Assembly: GCA_030039035.1 (NCBI GenBank)
Contig: JASHQQ010000317.1
Location: 1 to 39,101 of the forward strand
Length of the DNA: 39,101 nucleotides
From: Acidobacteriaceae bacterium
GTDB lineage: Bacteria; Acidobacteriota; Terriglobia; Terriglobales; Acidobacteriaceae
Reading direction: 5' to 3'
Position numbers and translations under genes: made by a program. The stretch's first letter is position 1. Each line of letters starts with the position of its first letter. Below, piece by piece: positions 9,534 through 16,912 of the stretch. The notes under the pieces were generated by a model. The model did no database searches, was not told the DNA's origin, and saw only the letters and a program-made list of their open reading frames with translations.

Positions 9534-9895
9534 CCCGCCTCCTGGCCCAGCGCGGGCCGCGGCTGAGTCGCAGCCAGCACTTTGGAGACGGCCGCCGCAT
9601 AAGCCTGCCATGTGGTGGTTTCCTGTCGCAACTGGCGGCGTCCTCGCGGCGTCAGCCGGTAGAACTTGGCCTTGCGATTGTTCTCCGAAAGGCCCCACTC
9701 CGAGTCGAGCAGTCCCTTGCTTTCGAGCCGCCAAAGCGCGGGGTACAACGTCCCCTCTTCGACCAGCAGTGCCTCATCGCTTTGCCGCCGGATGAAGCCG
9801 GTGATGGCGTAGCCGTGGAGGGGCCCCCACGCCAGGGCCTTCAGGACAAGAACGTCGAGCGTTCCGCGAAAGAATTCGAGCCTTGCCGGATCCAT
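9530..9895 (-). CDS. PadR-family transcriptional regulator
   Basis: A 121-residue winged-helix repressor of the PadR family. It shows the usual pattern: FFRGTLDVLVLKALAWGPLHGYAI (HTH), then EEGTLYPALWRLESKGLL (recognition helix and wing) and YRLTPRGRRQL, followed by a short C-terminal dimerisation helix. The ATG at 9895 (MDPARLEFF) is chosen over an ATG at 9931 because GGGGAG lies 5 nt upstream and the family normally starts just before the HTH. Its stop overlaps the permease start by one base pair step (ATGA). PadR proteins of this type usually repress their own operon. A duplicated palindrome at 9902-9954, one copy overlapping the ribosome-binding site, is the likely operator. Confidence 0.93.
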   Translation of the reverse strand: MDPARLEFFRGTLDVLVLKALAWGPLHGYAITGFIRRQSDEALLVEEGTLYPALWRLESKGLLDSEWGLSENNRKAKFYRLTPRGRRQLRQETTTWQAYAAAVSKVLAATQPRPALGQEAG

Positions 9896-9901
9896 CCGTC
9901 T

Positions 9902-9954
9902 CCCCTTGCATTTCAAGGGGTATGCTTTCACATCTTCCCATGAAATGCAAGGGG
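9902..9954 (-). promoter_or_regulatory. Duplicated palindromic operator of padR
   Basis: Site 1 (9902-9920) is a perfect 7-5-7 palindrome, CCCCTTG-CATTT-CAAGGGG, overlapping the padR Shine-Dalgarno. Site 2 (9936-9954, TCCCATGAAATGCAAGGGG) matches the reverse complement of site 1 at 17 of 19 positions, with centres 34 bp apart. The arms 9902-9915 and 9941-9954 also form a 14-bp inverted repeat. Position and symmetry suit autorepression by the PadR dimer; the regulator-site match is inference. Confidence 0.72.
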
Positions 9955-10091
9955 AGTAATCGCGGGCCGGCGTCAGGGGATCGCTCTATGCATCCCATCA
10001 AAACCCCATGTGATGCCGCTCACGCAGGAACGTCGATTGCCGTTTCGCCTCGCACACGGTTTGGAGCAGAATACTCTCGGAGGATCAATCT

Positions 10092-10283
10092 ATGCCGTCC
10101 CTGCTCCAACTTCGTCTGGAAGTCGACAAGGAAAAGGCCGAGGCGCCCGACACTTCCAAGCCGGAAGTAAGAGAGCCCCAGCCGCCAGTCATGGGCAAGA
10201 GATTGAACGCGATCGTCAACCGCGCGGCGCACAAGGCGGCTACGCATTCTGGCCGGCAAGGCTCCGGGATCTTCTCGAAATAG
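10092..10283 (+). CDS. Small hypothetical protein ending GSGIFSK
   Basis: A 63-residue soluble, charged protein. GGAGG is placed 8 nt before the ATG, a good ribosome-binding site. The N-terminal half is Glu/Lys/Pro-rich and probably disordered. The C-terminal half (KRLNAIVNRAAHKAATHSGR, then GSGIFSK) looks like a short amphipathic helix with a conserved-looking tail. I do not recognise a named family and there is no membrane segment or signal peptide. It is transcribed away from padR. The good ribosome-binding site is the main reason to accept it. Confidence 0.5.
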   Translation: MPSLLQLRLEVDKEKAEAPDTSKPEVREPQPPVMGKRLNAIVNRAAHKAATHSGRQGSGIFSK

Positions 10284-10362
10284 TCCGATTTCCAGGCACC
10301 GTGAATGCCGGCGGGAAACGTTCGTTCGTGCGGCGGTTTCGAGTCAATGCGGCTTTTTGGAA

Positions 10363-10589
10363 AATGCGGGCTTTACCGACAGCAGAAGGAAACGAGCCCC
10401 GAAGAGTTTTGCATGGGCCCGGCTTGAGGCGCGCCGGGGCGGGATTTGCCCTGAGAATAACCTTCGCCCGCTCCTCAGCATGTCATCTTGTGCCGAAGGC
10501 GAAGGATCGGAGGTTATTGTTTCACGGTATGGGGTGGAACCCTGTTTCATGGCCGACTGCGGCTCGTGAATGCTTTTGAAGCCCGCATT
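10363..10589. repeat. Structured intergenic segment with 11-bp terminal inverted repeats
   Basis: The non-coding stretch 10284-10915 holds no convincing gene. Within it AATGCGGGCTT at 10363-10373 is inverted at 10579-10589. Inside are further inverted pairs: AATAACCT 10456-10463 with 10511-10518, and CCTTCGCC 10461-10468 with 10498-10505. The layout resembles a decayed mobile or dispersed repeat. ORFs crossing it are low-complexity and have no family resemblance. Confidence 0.4.
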
Positions 10590-10915
10590 CTTTGCCGTCA
10601 CCTGATTCAGTGTTTTGCGCCAGCCTTTTCGCCCGGCTTTGGCGAAAGGATGGGACCGCCTGCACGACCCCGCCGTATAAGGCGCTCTATTCTTGTCTCG
10701 CTCGCGGCTTTAGCCCGCGCAAAGCTCGCCCTCCGGAGCTTTTCCGCCAGCCCGCGCGATCTTCGTCCCAAGAGAACTCCGGGCCCCGCGCGGCCCATGA
10801 AAAAAACTTCCGGTGCACGCGCCCTGCCCCTAAAGTAATTCGCCCGATCTGCCGATAGAGTGCGCCATCGGGCGGCGTCGTGAGTCGCCGCGCCCCGAAC
10901 CGGAGGATCAAGCCC

Positions 10916-11761
10916 ATGTCCACTGCCGGAATATCCAGCAGCAGCCTTTTCTCGTCCAGCCCGATCGCGCAGTTTTTCGCCGAGTTCAAGCAGTTGGGCC
11001 AGGATCTTGAGAGCGGCAACCTTTCCGCGGCACAGCAGGACTTCGTTACGCTTTCAGAGGAAGCGCAGAGCCAGGCTCCGGCATCTTCGACGGCGCAGTC
11101 CGTGTCCTCCTCGGCGAATTCCGGCGCGGAATCGACCGAGTCGACGCTGGCCGCCGATTTCCAGACGCTCAGCCAGGATCTTCAGAGCGGGAATCTGTCC
11201 GGCGCACAGCAGGCATACGCGCAGATTCAGCAAACGGTCGACGGCAGCGACAGCGGCGCGGCGCATTCCCACGGGCACCACCACCACGGTCACGGCGGCG
11301 GAGACTCGCAGGCTGCGGCGATTCTCCAGTCGATCTTCGGCAGCAGTTCGACCAGCAGTACCTCTTCCGGTTCCTCTTCGAGCTCGACGTCCAGTTCCGC
11401 GGGGAGTTCGACCACCTCCTCCTCAGGCAACACGGCCGGCACAGGTTCCGCGACTTCCGGCCAAAGCTCGGCGGTGACATTGTCTACGCTCCAGCAGGAT
11501 TTTGAGGCGATCGGATCGGCTCTCGAGTCCGGCAACCTCTCTGGCGCCCAGCAGGCCTTTGCCCAGTTCACGCAAGGCGTATCGGGTTTCACGAGCTCAG
11601 CCGGGAGCGCGCCATCCGGATGGAGCGCGAGCGGTTCCGGGTGGTACGGCGGCTTTGGTGGAGGAGGCGCGGTGCTCTGGCAGGCATTCCTCGCGAGCCA
11701 GAGCGCAGGCTCGACGGGCACAACGGCAGCGAGCGGCTCGACAGTCAACGTGGCTGCCTGA
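10916..11761 (+). CDS. Ser/Thr/His-rich protein with three SGNLS-AQQ repeats
   Basis: A 281-residue protein of unknown function. Three copies of a helical repeat F-x2-L/I-x3-L-x-SGNLS-(A/G)-AQQ-x-(F/Y) occur near residues 22-45, 80-103 and 195-218. Between copies two and three lie a His/Gly cluster (HSHGHHHHGHGGGD) that could bind metal and a long Ser/Thr-only linker; the C-terminus is Gly/Ser/Ala-rich. There is no classical signal peptide, although the N-terminus (MSTAGISSSSLFSSSPIAQFF) could serve a non-classical route. The ATG at 10916 is chosen over an in-frame GTG at 10880 because GGAGG lies 9 nt upstream. Similar repeat proteins occur in acidobacterial genomes as hypothetical proteins, but I know no experimental function. 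Confidence 0.8.
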   Translation: MSTAGISSSSLFSSSPIAQFFAEFKQLGQDLESGNLSAAQQDFVTLSEEAQSQAPASSTAQSVSSSANSGAESTESTLAADFQTLSQDLQSGNLSGAQQAYAQIQQTVDGSDSGAAHSHGHHHHGHGGGDSQAAAILQSIFGSSSTSSTSSGSSSSSTSSSAGSSTTSSSGNTAGTGSATSGQSSAVTLSTLQQDFEAIGSALESGNLSGAQQAFAQFTQGVSGFTSSAGSAPSGWSASGSGWYGGFGGGGAVLWQAFLASQSAGSTGTTAASGSTVNVAA

Positions 11762-11794
11762 TCGAAAACAGAATAACAGGAGCTTTCAGCGCCA

Positions 11795-11844
11795 GCGCAT
11801 GTGCGCGTGGGCGCGGGACCCGCAGGCACATGCGCGGTCCCGCG
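11795..11844. repeat. Interleaved inverted repeats after the SGNLS-repeat gene
   Basis: Two perfect inverted repeats alternate: GCGCATGTGC (11795-11804) with GCACATGCGC (11826-11835), and CGCGGGACC (11812-11820) with GGTCCCGCG (11836-11844). The order A-B-A'-B' allows two mutually exclusive hairpins. The block begins 33 nt after the stop codon and has no T run. The rest of 11762-12007 shows nothing else I can name. Confidence 0.6.
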
Positions 11845-12007
11845 GCACGCACGCTTCGGCGCACAGAATTCCGACAGTGTTTCGTGCGCACGGTGCGCCC
11901 TTGCGAAATGACCCGGACAAGCTGACGCACCCAGGAGGGACGAAGTTGTGTATCACGGAATACGCGAACTGTGACCAGCAGGCGCAGGACATTTTCCGGA
12001 CATGCGA

Positions 12008-12032
12008 AAAGCCCGCTGATTTAGCGGGCTTT
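12008..12032 (-). terminator. Intrinsic terminator of tRNA-Glu
   Basis: A perfect 10-bp stem AAAGCCCGCT/AGCGGGCTTT (12008-12017 with 12023-12032) has a 5-nt loop. On the minus strand it ends in TTTTC. It sits 13 bp downstream of the tRNA-Glu 3' end. Confidence 0.85.
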
Positions 12033-12045
12033 AGCGTGTCTTGAC

Positions 12046-12120
12046 TGGTAGCGCTACCGGGAATCGAACCCGGGTTTTAAGATTGAGAATCTCACGTCCT
12101 AACCCCTAGACGATAGCGCC
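12046..12120 (-). tRNA. tRNA-Glu(CTC)
   Basis: Minus-strand cloverleaf: acceptor GGCGCTA/TAGCGCT, D arm GTCTAGGGGTTAGGAC, anticodon stem TGAGA/TCTTA (one G.T pair) enclosing TTCTCAA, so anticodon CTC. A 4-nt variable loop follows, then T arm CCGGGTTCGATTCCCGG and an encoded CCA at 12048-12046. It reads GAG. A terminator follows directly. Confidence 0.94.
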
Positions 12121-12411
12121 ATTGGAATCAGAGCGTTCTGGCAAGTTCTCGTTCCTGCAGTGGATCACGACTTGTGCCGCTAAGCCCCGATAACCCAAGA
12201 ATACACGATTCCGCTGTCGGTTTGAATCAGGTTCATCGATGCCAATCAGCGCAGCCTCGCCAGAAGATCCGCATGCATCTGGCCGCGCAGCAGCCCCGCC
12301 TAAACAAGAGAACCGCATTTCGCCGTTGCCGGATGACGGGGTTTCCGACCTGGTCCCCGGGACTTCCGCATGGGCGGCAATTTGGCCAGAGTCCCGATGG
12401 GCATCCGAAGT

Positions 12412-12705
12412 TCATTGCAGCTTTCCGGGTCGACTCCTCCCGATCTTCTTCAACACCTTGTCGATCAATTTGAGTTCCCACGTGACGGGGGTAAACAACG
12501 CGACGATTGCGATCAAACCCAATAGCTTTATCCAGCCGTTCATGAACCCAATGTACGCCGTCACGACCCGGACGTCGCGAAAGTTCCCGTCTGCCGATGA
12601 GGCACCCGGAACGTGTTCGGTCTTAGTTGCTGATCCGGAATCAGCCTTCAATCTGCCAATCCGGGCCGGTCTCCGGAAGGTCGAACTGTCCGCGATCTGC
12701 CTCAT
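12412..12705 (-). CDS. Putative small single-pass membrane protein
   Basis: An open frame of 97 residues with one clear hydrophobic helix (WIKLLGLIAIVALFTPVTW) followed by a basic C-terminus (LKLIDKVLKKIGRSRPGK), a plausible inner-membrane topology. The N-terminal half is unremarkable; an internal ATG at 12543 would give a 43-residue version starting just before the helix, and no strong ribosome-binding site supports either start. No family is recognised. The flanks 12121-12411 hold no other credible gene. A longer plus-strand frame overlaps it (12239-12805) but looks like its antisense. Confidence 0.4.
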   Translation of the reverse strand: MRQIADSSTFRRPARIGRLKADSGSATKTEHVPGASSADGNFRDVRVVTAYIGFMNGWIKLLGLIAIVALFTPVTWELKLIDKVLKKIGRSRPGKLQ

Positions 12706-12758
12706 GGCCCTGCGTACCTGGCGAAGGAAACGAAGTCGAGTTCAAAGGGAAGCGATGA

Positions 12759-12788
12759 TTGACCACGGTTCAGCAGGTTGTTTAGTAT
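12759..12788 (+). promoter_or_regulatory. Promoter placing the transcript start close to a GTG codon
   Basis: TTGACC (12759-12764), an 18-bp spacer and TAGTAT (12783-12788) resemble a sigma-70 promoter. The GTG start of the next gene is at 12798, so the transcript would begin almost at the start codon. No Shine-Dalgarno is seen, consistent with a leaderless mRNA. Prediction by eye only. Confidence 0.4.
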
Positions 12789-12797
12789 CCTGTCCAA

Positions 12798-13419
12798 GTG
12801 GATAACTATACAAATTTTTTTGTTGCCAGCACTGGAGCTTCCACGGCCTTTATTGGTCTGCTCTTTGTTGGTATGTCGATTGTGAACACAGACGACTCAA
12901 ACTACACGACAAAAGAAAGACGAATCGTTCTGGCAGGCAGTTCGTTTTTGGCTCTAATCGATATTTTCTTTGTCTCGGTTATCAGTTTGCTGGGTGGCGC
13001 CAAGGTGTTCGCGCTTTCCAGCCTGCTAATGGCCATCATGGGCCTTGCAGGTACCTGGGTACTGATACCAAGAGCAGGCCGTGCCGGAAACTTCGCCCGC
13101 AATTGTCCTACGCGAAGACTGAATCTCGTATTCGCCGGCAGTTCAATAAGTTTGTATACTCTTCAGCTTATACTGGCTATAGCGTTCCTGAACGATAAAC
13201 ATAACACCAACTCAACTCATTTATTGCTGTTAGTAATCATCGGGCTATACGGCAGCGCCTTACGGCAAAACCAGAGAAGGTATGGCCTGTTTTCTGTCTT
13301 GCAGGGTCGCCGCTCCCAGGGGTCGCGGCGACTTGATTGCCTTGGCTTCGGTACACAGCATCTCTGGTTTTGCTATAGCCAGAGCATGGGAAATTACAGG
13401 GATCAGGAACCGTCCTTGA
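12798..13419 (+). pseudogene. Four-helix-type membrane protein, 3' end disrupted by a mini-element
   Basis: Begins with GTG at 12798. Helices are visible at STAFIGLLFVGMSIV, FLALIDIFFVSVISLLGG, LSSLLMAIMGLAGTWVLI, ISLYTLQLILAIAFL and LLLLVIIGLYGSAL. After GSAL the frame enters a 113-bp inverted-repeat element (13263-13375) and shifts. The original ending is still readable beyond it in another frame: ARAWEITGIRNRP then TGA at 13417-13419. Removing the element and one TA restores a 168-residue protein ending GSALARAWEITGIRNRP. As it stands the frame runs on to 13598 as a 266-residue product with a foreign tail overlapping the convergent gene. Function is unknown; no catalytic motifs are present. 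The truncated core keeps all its membrane helices, so it may still be made. Confidence 0.8.
13263..13375. mobile_element. 113-bp MITE-like insertion flanked by TA
   Basis: The perfect 13-bp inverted repeats GCAAAACCAGAGA (13265-13277) and TCTCTGGTTTTGC (13361-13373) lie 2 bp inside the ends. The element is flanked by TA at 13261-13262 and 13376-13377, a duplication typical of IS630/Tc1-mariner-type transposition. Inside is a second inverted pair, GTCGCCGC (13306-13313) with GCGGCGAC (13325-13332). It has no coding capacity. Excision of 115 bp (element plus one TA) exactly restores a host reading frame. Confidence 0.8.
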
Positions 13420-13486
13420 ACCAGTTCGGCACCAACACTGGCCATTGCCGGTCGCTGACGGTGAAGGCGGGGATGCAAGAGACTTG

Positions 13487-16400
13487 CTATCTGCCTCGAT
13501 CGAGTTCGCTCAGAGCCTCCCGCGCGAGGTGGTGCGACATGTGGGTATCGGCAAGCACCAGGGTCTTCTCGAAGGATTCCCGCGCCGGCTCCTTTTGATT
13601 CAGAGCGGCCTGGAGCATGCCGACCGTGTACTGCCAATATCCCGAGTGGGTGCTGGCAGCCAGGTTCCTTTGTGCCTCAGCCAATGCCGCGGTGAGCTGT
13701 TCATCGGCCTTCGCGGCATCGTGTGCGCCCAGCGATCTCTGGGCCTGGACGGTCCAGGCCAGGTCATCGAGTCCGGTCCCGGCCGCTGCCTTCTGCAAGA
13801 GATCGCGCGCCTCATCCGCGTGGCCGCAGCTCCGCGCGATCGCGGCCAGTTTCACGGTTTCACGTACCGATCTCTCTGGCTCCGCTTCCGGCCGATTGCT
13901 CCCGAGAATAGTCTCCGCCTGCGCGCAGCTCCCTGTTTTGGCCCAGGCTTCGGCCTGCATCAACCTGATCTCGAACAGCACTTCTTCCGAAGTGGTTCCA
14001 CCTTCTTCGCTGGGGAAGAAGCGATCCTTGAAGAGGGCAAGAGCGCGCTCATACTGTCCAGCTTCGGCGCGCGCCAGCGCAAGCTGATAGACCAGTCCCG
14101 CAGGCATCTTCGAATCCGCCGCCTCAGCCCCAGGGTATTGCGAGAGTGCGTCTGCCCGCTCCGCGGCTGAAGCTCCGGTCACGCTCATGGATTCGTCCAG
14201 GCCAACGTAAACCTCGGCGTTTTCCGGATCGTTGCGAAGACCCTCGCGGAATGCAGCCAGCGCGCCTTGCGGGTCGTCTTTCACATTCAGCAGCGCATTT
14301 CCCATGTCGACGTCAACCACCGGCCGATGCGGCGCAAGCTGCCTGGACTGCGCCCAATGAGCCATCCCCTCATCGACCATTCCTTTCGCGAAGAGCAGCG
14401 TGCCCAGCAGGTAATGAGCGGTCGCGTCTTTCCCGTTGGCATCGAGCGCCGCCTGCAACACCATGCGGTCGGTCTCCGACGATGGGAAGACGAGGTTCGC
14501 GGAAAGCTGCGACGCGGCCTGCCATTCGCGCTGCGCTCCGGCGCCGAGCTTTTGTTTGCAGTACGCGGCGTAGTAGAGCACCAGGGGATGCTCCCGCGGC
14601 AGCACCGAGCCGGGCTCGCTCCGATCCGCAGGCACGCGAGGATAGGTTCGATCGAGCACGTCCAGAGCCTTTTGAAAAAGCCCAAGTCGCATGTACTGGG
14701 ACGCAACGCGAAGGACCCGATAGGGATCGGCGGCGAGATATTCGAGATCCGGCTCTCCGGCGTCTTGCTTCAGGAATGCGCTCAAGGGATTTTGTTTGAG
14801 ACCGAGATTCGCCAGGCGGTCTGCCTCCACGCGCTCGCCCAACGCTCGCATCACCGCCTCCAGCTCCTCTTGCGCGCGGGAATTGGCCGGCTCCGCGGCT
14901 ACAGCCGCTTTCAGAAACGAGGCCGCGCCTTGCAGATCGCCCACTCTTGCGCGCAATTCTCCCAGGCGGAGCGCGGCCGGGCTGCGGAGATCGGCTTGGC
15001 GGAACGCGATCTCATACGATGTCTGCGCTTCGCGCATGTGTCCAAGGCCTTCTTCTGCCATTCCGAGATAATAGGCGACCTCGGAATCGGGCGTGTCGCG
15101 CTTCTGCGCTTGCTCGAGCAGCCGCTCCGCCTCGTCGTACCGCAGCAGCGACGCGGCCAGCCTTCCCGCGGAGACCGCCAGCGACTGGCTTTGCGGATAT
15201 TTTTGGAGCGCATTCCGGTAGGTGGCAAACGCAACTACAGCTTTGCCGTTCAACTCCTGGTTCCTGCCCACTTGTAACCAATCGTCTTCTGACCTCGAGG
15301 CCGGCTCGGGAAACCGCACGATCTCCTGGCGTCCAGTTACAATCGCCGATACGGGGTCCCAATCGTACTCGCCGTCCGTCTGCTTCAAGAGCGAGCGGCC
15401 TGCGCTGTCTTTCAACTCGAACGTCACCTTCCCATCCTTTTCATTGGCTGCAACGGAGTGCGACCACGTCGTCTCGGGCGCCAGATCCACGGTTCCAACC
15501 CAGAGAGAAGCTCCGTTCTGCAGGAGCGAAATCCGTGCGCCGGCCAGGCGTTCATTCACATTCAGCGCCGCCGTCACATCGCCGTCATGAGTCTCCAAGT
15601 GGACCACGCCGGTCTTGTTCGCCCGCGAGATTCCGCCCGTCCCTCGCACCGGCATCCAATACTCGCTGAAGCGCACGGCTTCTCCGGGCTCCAGGAAGGC
15701 ATACGTTTCCTGATTCCGGAAAAGGCCGGCCTGCACCTCTACGTAGGCGCTATTGTTATCCGAGAGAGCCGTTCGCCAATCGAGGCCTGCCCGATCGACG
15801 CCCCAGGACCAGATCTTCTTTCCCGGCAATTCGCTGTACTCGGCGTAATGGACCGTGCCCGTCTGCGTATGCGGATTCCAGATGCCCATAAACGGCTCAT
15901 GGCTTCCATGCACAAAGAGCGACACTGGCCCGTCGGTCTGGTTCTTGATCACGCTCAGGTCCTTGCCCTTCGCATCCACCGGCCATGGAGACACTTCGGT
16001 GAATCCATGCGACGCCACAAAGCGCATCGGATATTCGATGCGCGAATCGTCCCAAACCTGGATGCCGGCGTTGTTCCACCAGTAGTAGCGATGGCGGACG
16101 TCGCCGCGGTTGTACAGGGTCACTCTTTCTTCCAATAGGGTGGAACCGGGCCTCATCACCAGTTCCACCTGCCATTGCATGCCGTAGGGGCGATCGATGT
16201 TGCCAACCCACACCGACGCGCTTCCGTCGTCGTGCGACGCCCAGGCAAAGTCCACCGGCGACATGGAGACCCAGTTATGGGAGATGGGGAAGTTGAACTC
16301 GATGCCGAAAGCGGCCCACGCCCCGCGATACCCGATCTCCGCTTTTTTGATCGACGGGTTGGCATAGAACATCGGCTGGCCGCTGGTTTTGTCGATGCAC

Positions 16401-16702
16401 GTATAGAGGTGGCCCCCGATATCCGGCAATACGGAGCACTTCAGGTATTCATTCTCGAGAAAAATTGCGCGCCACGCGTGGTCGGACTTCGCGCCGGTAA
16501 GATTTGTCCGGAGCGTATAGGGATAGTTGAAGCTGTTGGTCTGGTAGAGATCGAAGGGCGGGTTGGGATCCGGCGGCCCTTCCTGATACGTGGGCAAGGT
16601 GAGCGTGCCTTGCCAAACCCTGACCGGAGCCGGAACAGGCTGGCAGACGGCGGAGAGAGTTGATCCCGCGAGCAACCATGCGAGGCAAGCCCGTCTCTTC
16701 AT
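13487..16702 (-). CDS. DUF5107 domain protein with C-terminal TPR repeats
   Basis: A 1071-residue exported protein. The signal peptide (MKRRACLAWLLAGSTLSAVCQ) is followed by a DUF5107 domain, about residues 25-350, with an aldose-epimerase-like beta-supersandwich look (ENEYLKCSVLPDIGGHLYTCIDK, then RYYWWNNAGIQV and WSWGVDRAGLDW). A beta-rich linker follows, then TPR-type helical repeats from about residue 480 to the end (for example ALAAFREGLRNDPENAEVYVGL). DUF5107/TPR proteins commonly sit in carbohydrate-utilisation loci of Acidobacteria and Bacteroidetes; no reaction is established, and sugar binding or epimerase-like handling of oligosaccharides is inference. A GGGA lies 4-5 nt before the ATG. 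It is divergent from the glycosidase-like gene at 16913 and shares its 210-bp control region. Confidence 0.88.
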   Translation of the reverse strand: MKRRACLAWLLAGSTLSAVCQPVPAPVRVWQGTLTLPTYQEGPPDPNPPFDLYQTNSFNYPYTLRTNLTGAKSDHAWRAIFLENEYLKCSVLPDIGGHLYTCIDKTSGQPMFYANPSIKKAEIGYRGAWAAFGIEFNFPISHNWVSMSPVDFAWASHDDGSASVWVGNIDRPYGMQWQVELVMRPGSTLLEERVTLYNRGDVRHRYYWWNNAGIQVWDDSRIEYPMRFVASHGFTEVSPWPVDAKGKDLSVIKNQTDGPVSLFVHGSHEPFMGIWNPHTQTGTVHYAEYSELPGKKIWSWGVDRAGLDWRTALSDNNSAYVEVQAGLFRNQETYAFLEPGEAVRFSEYWMPVRGTGGISRANKTGVVHLETHDGDVTAALNVNERLAGARISLLQNGASLWVGTVDLAPETTWSHSVAANEKDGKVTFELKDSAGRSLLKQTDGEYDWDPVSAIVTGRQEIVRFPEPASRSEDDWLQVGRNQELNGKAVVAFATYRNALQKYPQSQSLAVSAGRLAASLLRYDEAERLLEQAQKRDTPDSEVAYYLGMAEEGLGHMREAQTSYEIAFRQADLRSPAALRLGELRARVGDLQGAASFLKAAVAAEPANSRAQEELEAVMRALGERVEADRLANLGLKQNPLSAFLKQDAGEPDLEYLAADPYRVLRVASQYMRLGLFQKALDVLDRTYPRVPADRSEPGSVLPREHPLVLYYAAYCKQKLGAGAQREWQAASQLSANLVFPSSETDRMVLQAALDANGKDATAHYLLGTLLFAKGMVDEGMAHWAQSRQLAPHRPVVDVDMGNALLNVKDDPQGALAAFREGLRNDPENAEVYVGLDESMSVTGASAAERADALSQYPGAEAADSKMPAGLVYQLALARAEAGQYERALALFKDRFFPSEEGGTTSEEVLFEIRLMQAEAWAKTGSCAQAETILGSNRPEAEPERSVRETVKLAAIARSCGHADEARDLLQKAAAGTGLDDLAWTVQAQRSLGAHDAAKADEQLTAALAEAQRNLAASTHSGYWQYTVGMLQAALNQKEPARESFEKTLVLADTHMSHHLAREALSELDRGR

Positions 16703-16815
16703 GGATTCCCATTTCCTCTCACGGCCATTGGTTTGCCGCGAAAACGGTGCAACACGGCGCCCGTTTCCTTTCGAACGCAGGATTTTATTTGCCAGTATAA
16801 AGGCCGTGTGTCATT

Positions 16816-16865
16816 CTTTTATTATCTTTTTTCGCTTATTCTTTCGGATTCTTTCGTCCTCTTTC
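16816..16865 (+). promoter_or_regulatory. Phased CTTTY repeats, candidate DeoR operator
   Basis: In the divergent intergenic region CTTTT occurs at 16816 and 16826, and CTTTC at 16841, 16851 and 16861, so copies are 10 bp apart within each group. CTTATTCTTTC at 16835-16845 recurs exactly over the deoR start (28513-28523), and TTTTATTATC at 16817-16826 recurs at the agaS promoter. DeoR/AgaR-type repressors are known to bind tandem direct repeats of this type; assignment here is inference. Confidence 0.5.
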
Positions 16866-16912
16866 ACAAAATGGGGTTCGCAAGAGAGCCGGGGAACGGC
16901 AGAAGGTGCCGA

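Noticed and set aside
8256..9566. 436-codon plus-strand frame
   Set aside because: Antisense of the ADOP permease; low-complexity composition only.
11340..11480. Ser/Thr-coding AGC/TCC-rich tract as a CRISPR or tandem repeat array
   Set aside because: It is in-frame low-complexity coding sequence for a linker, with no regular repeat-spacer structure. No CRISPR array was seen anywhere.
12239..12805. 188-codon plus-strand frame near tRNA-Glu
   Set aside because: No ribosome-binding site or domain; overlaps the more plausible minus-strand membrane protein and the promoter of the next gene.
14267..15277. 336-codon plus-strand frame
   Set aside because: Antisense to the DUF5107/TPR gene; no start signal or recognisable domain.
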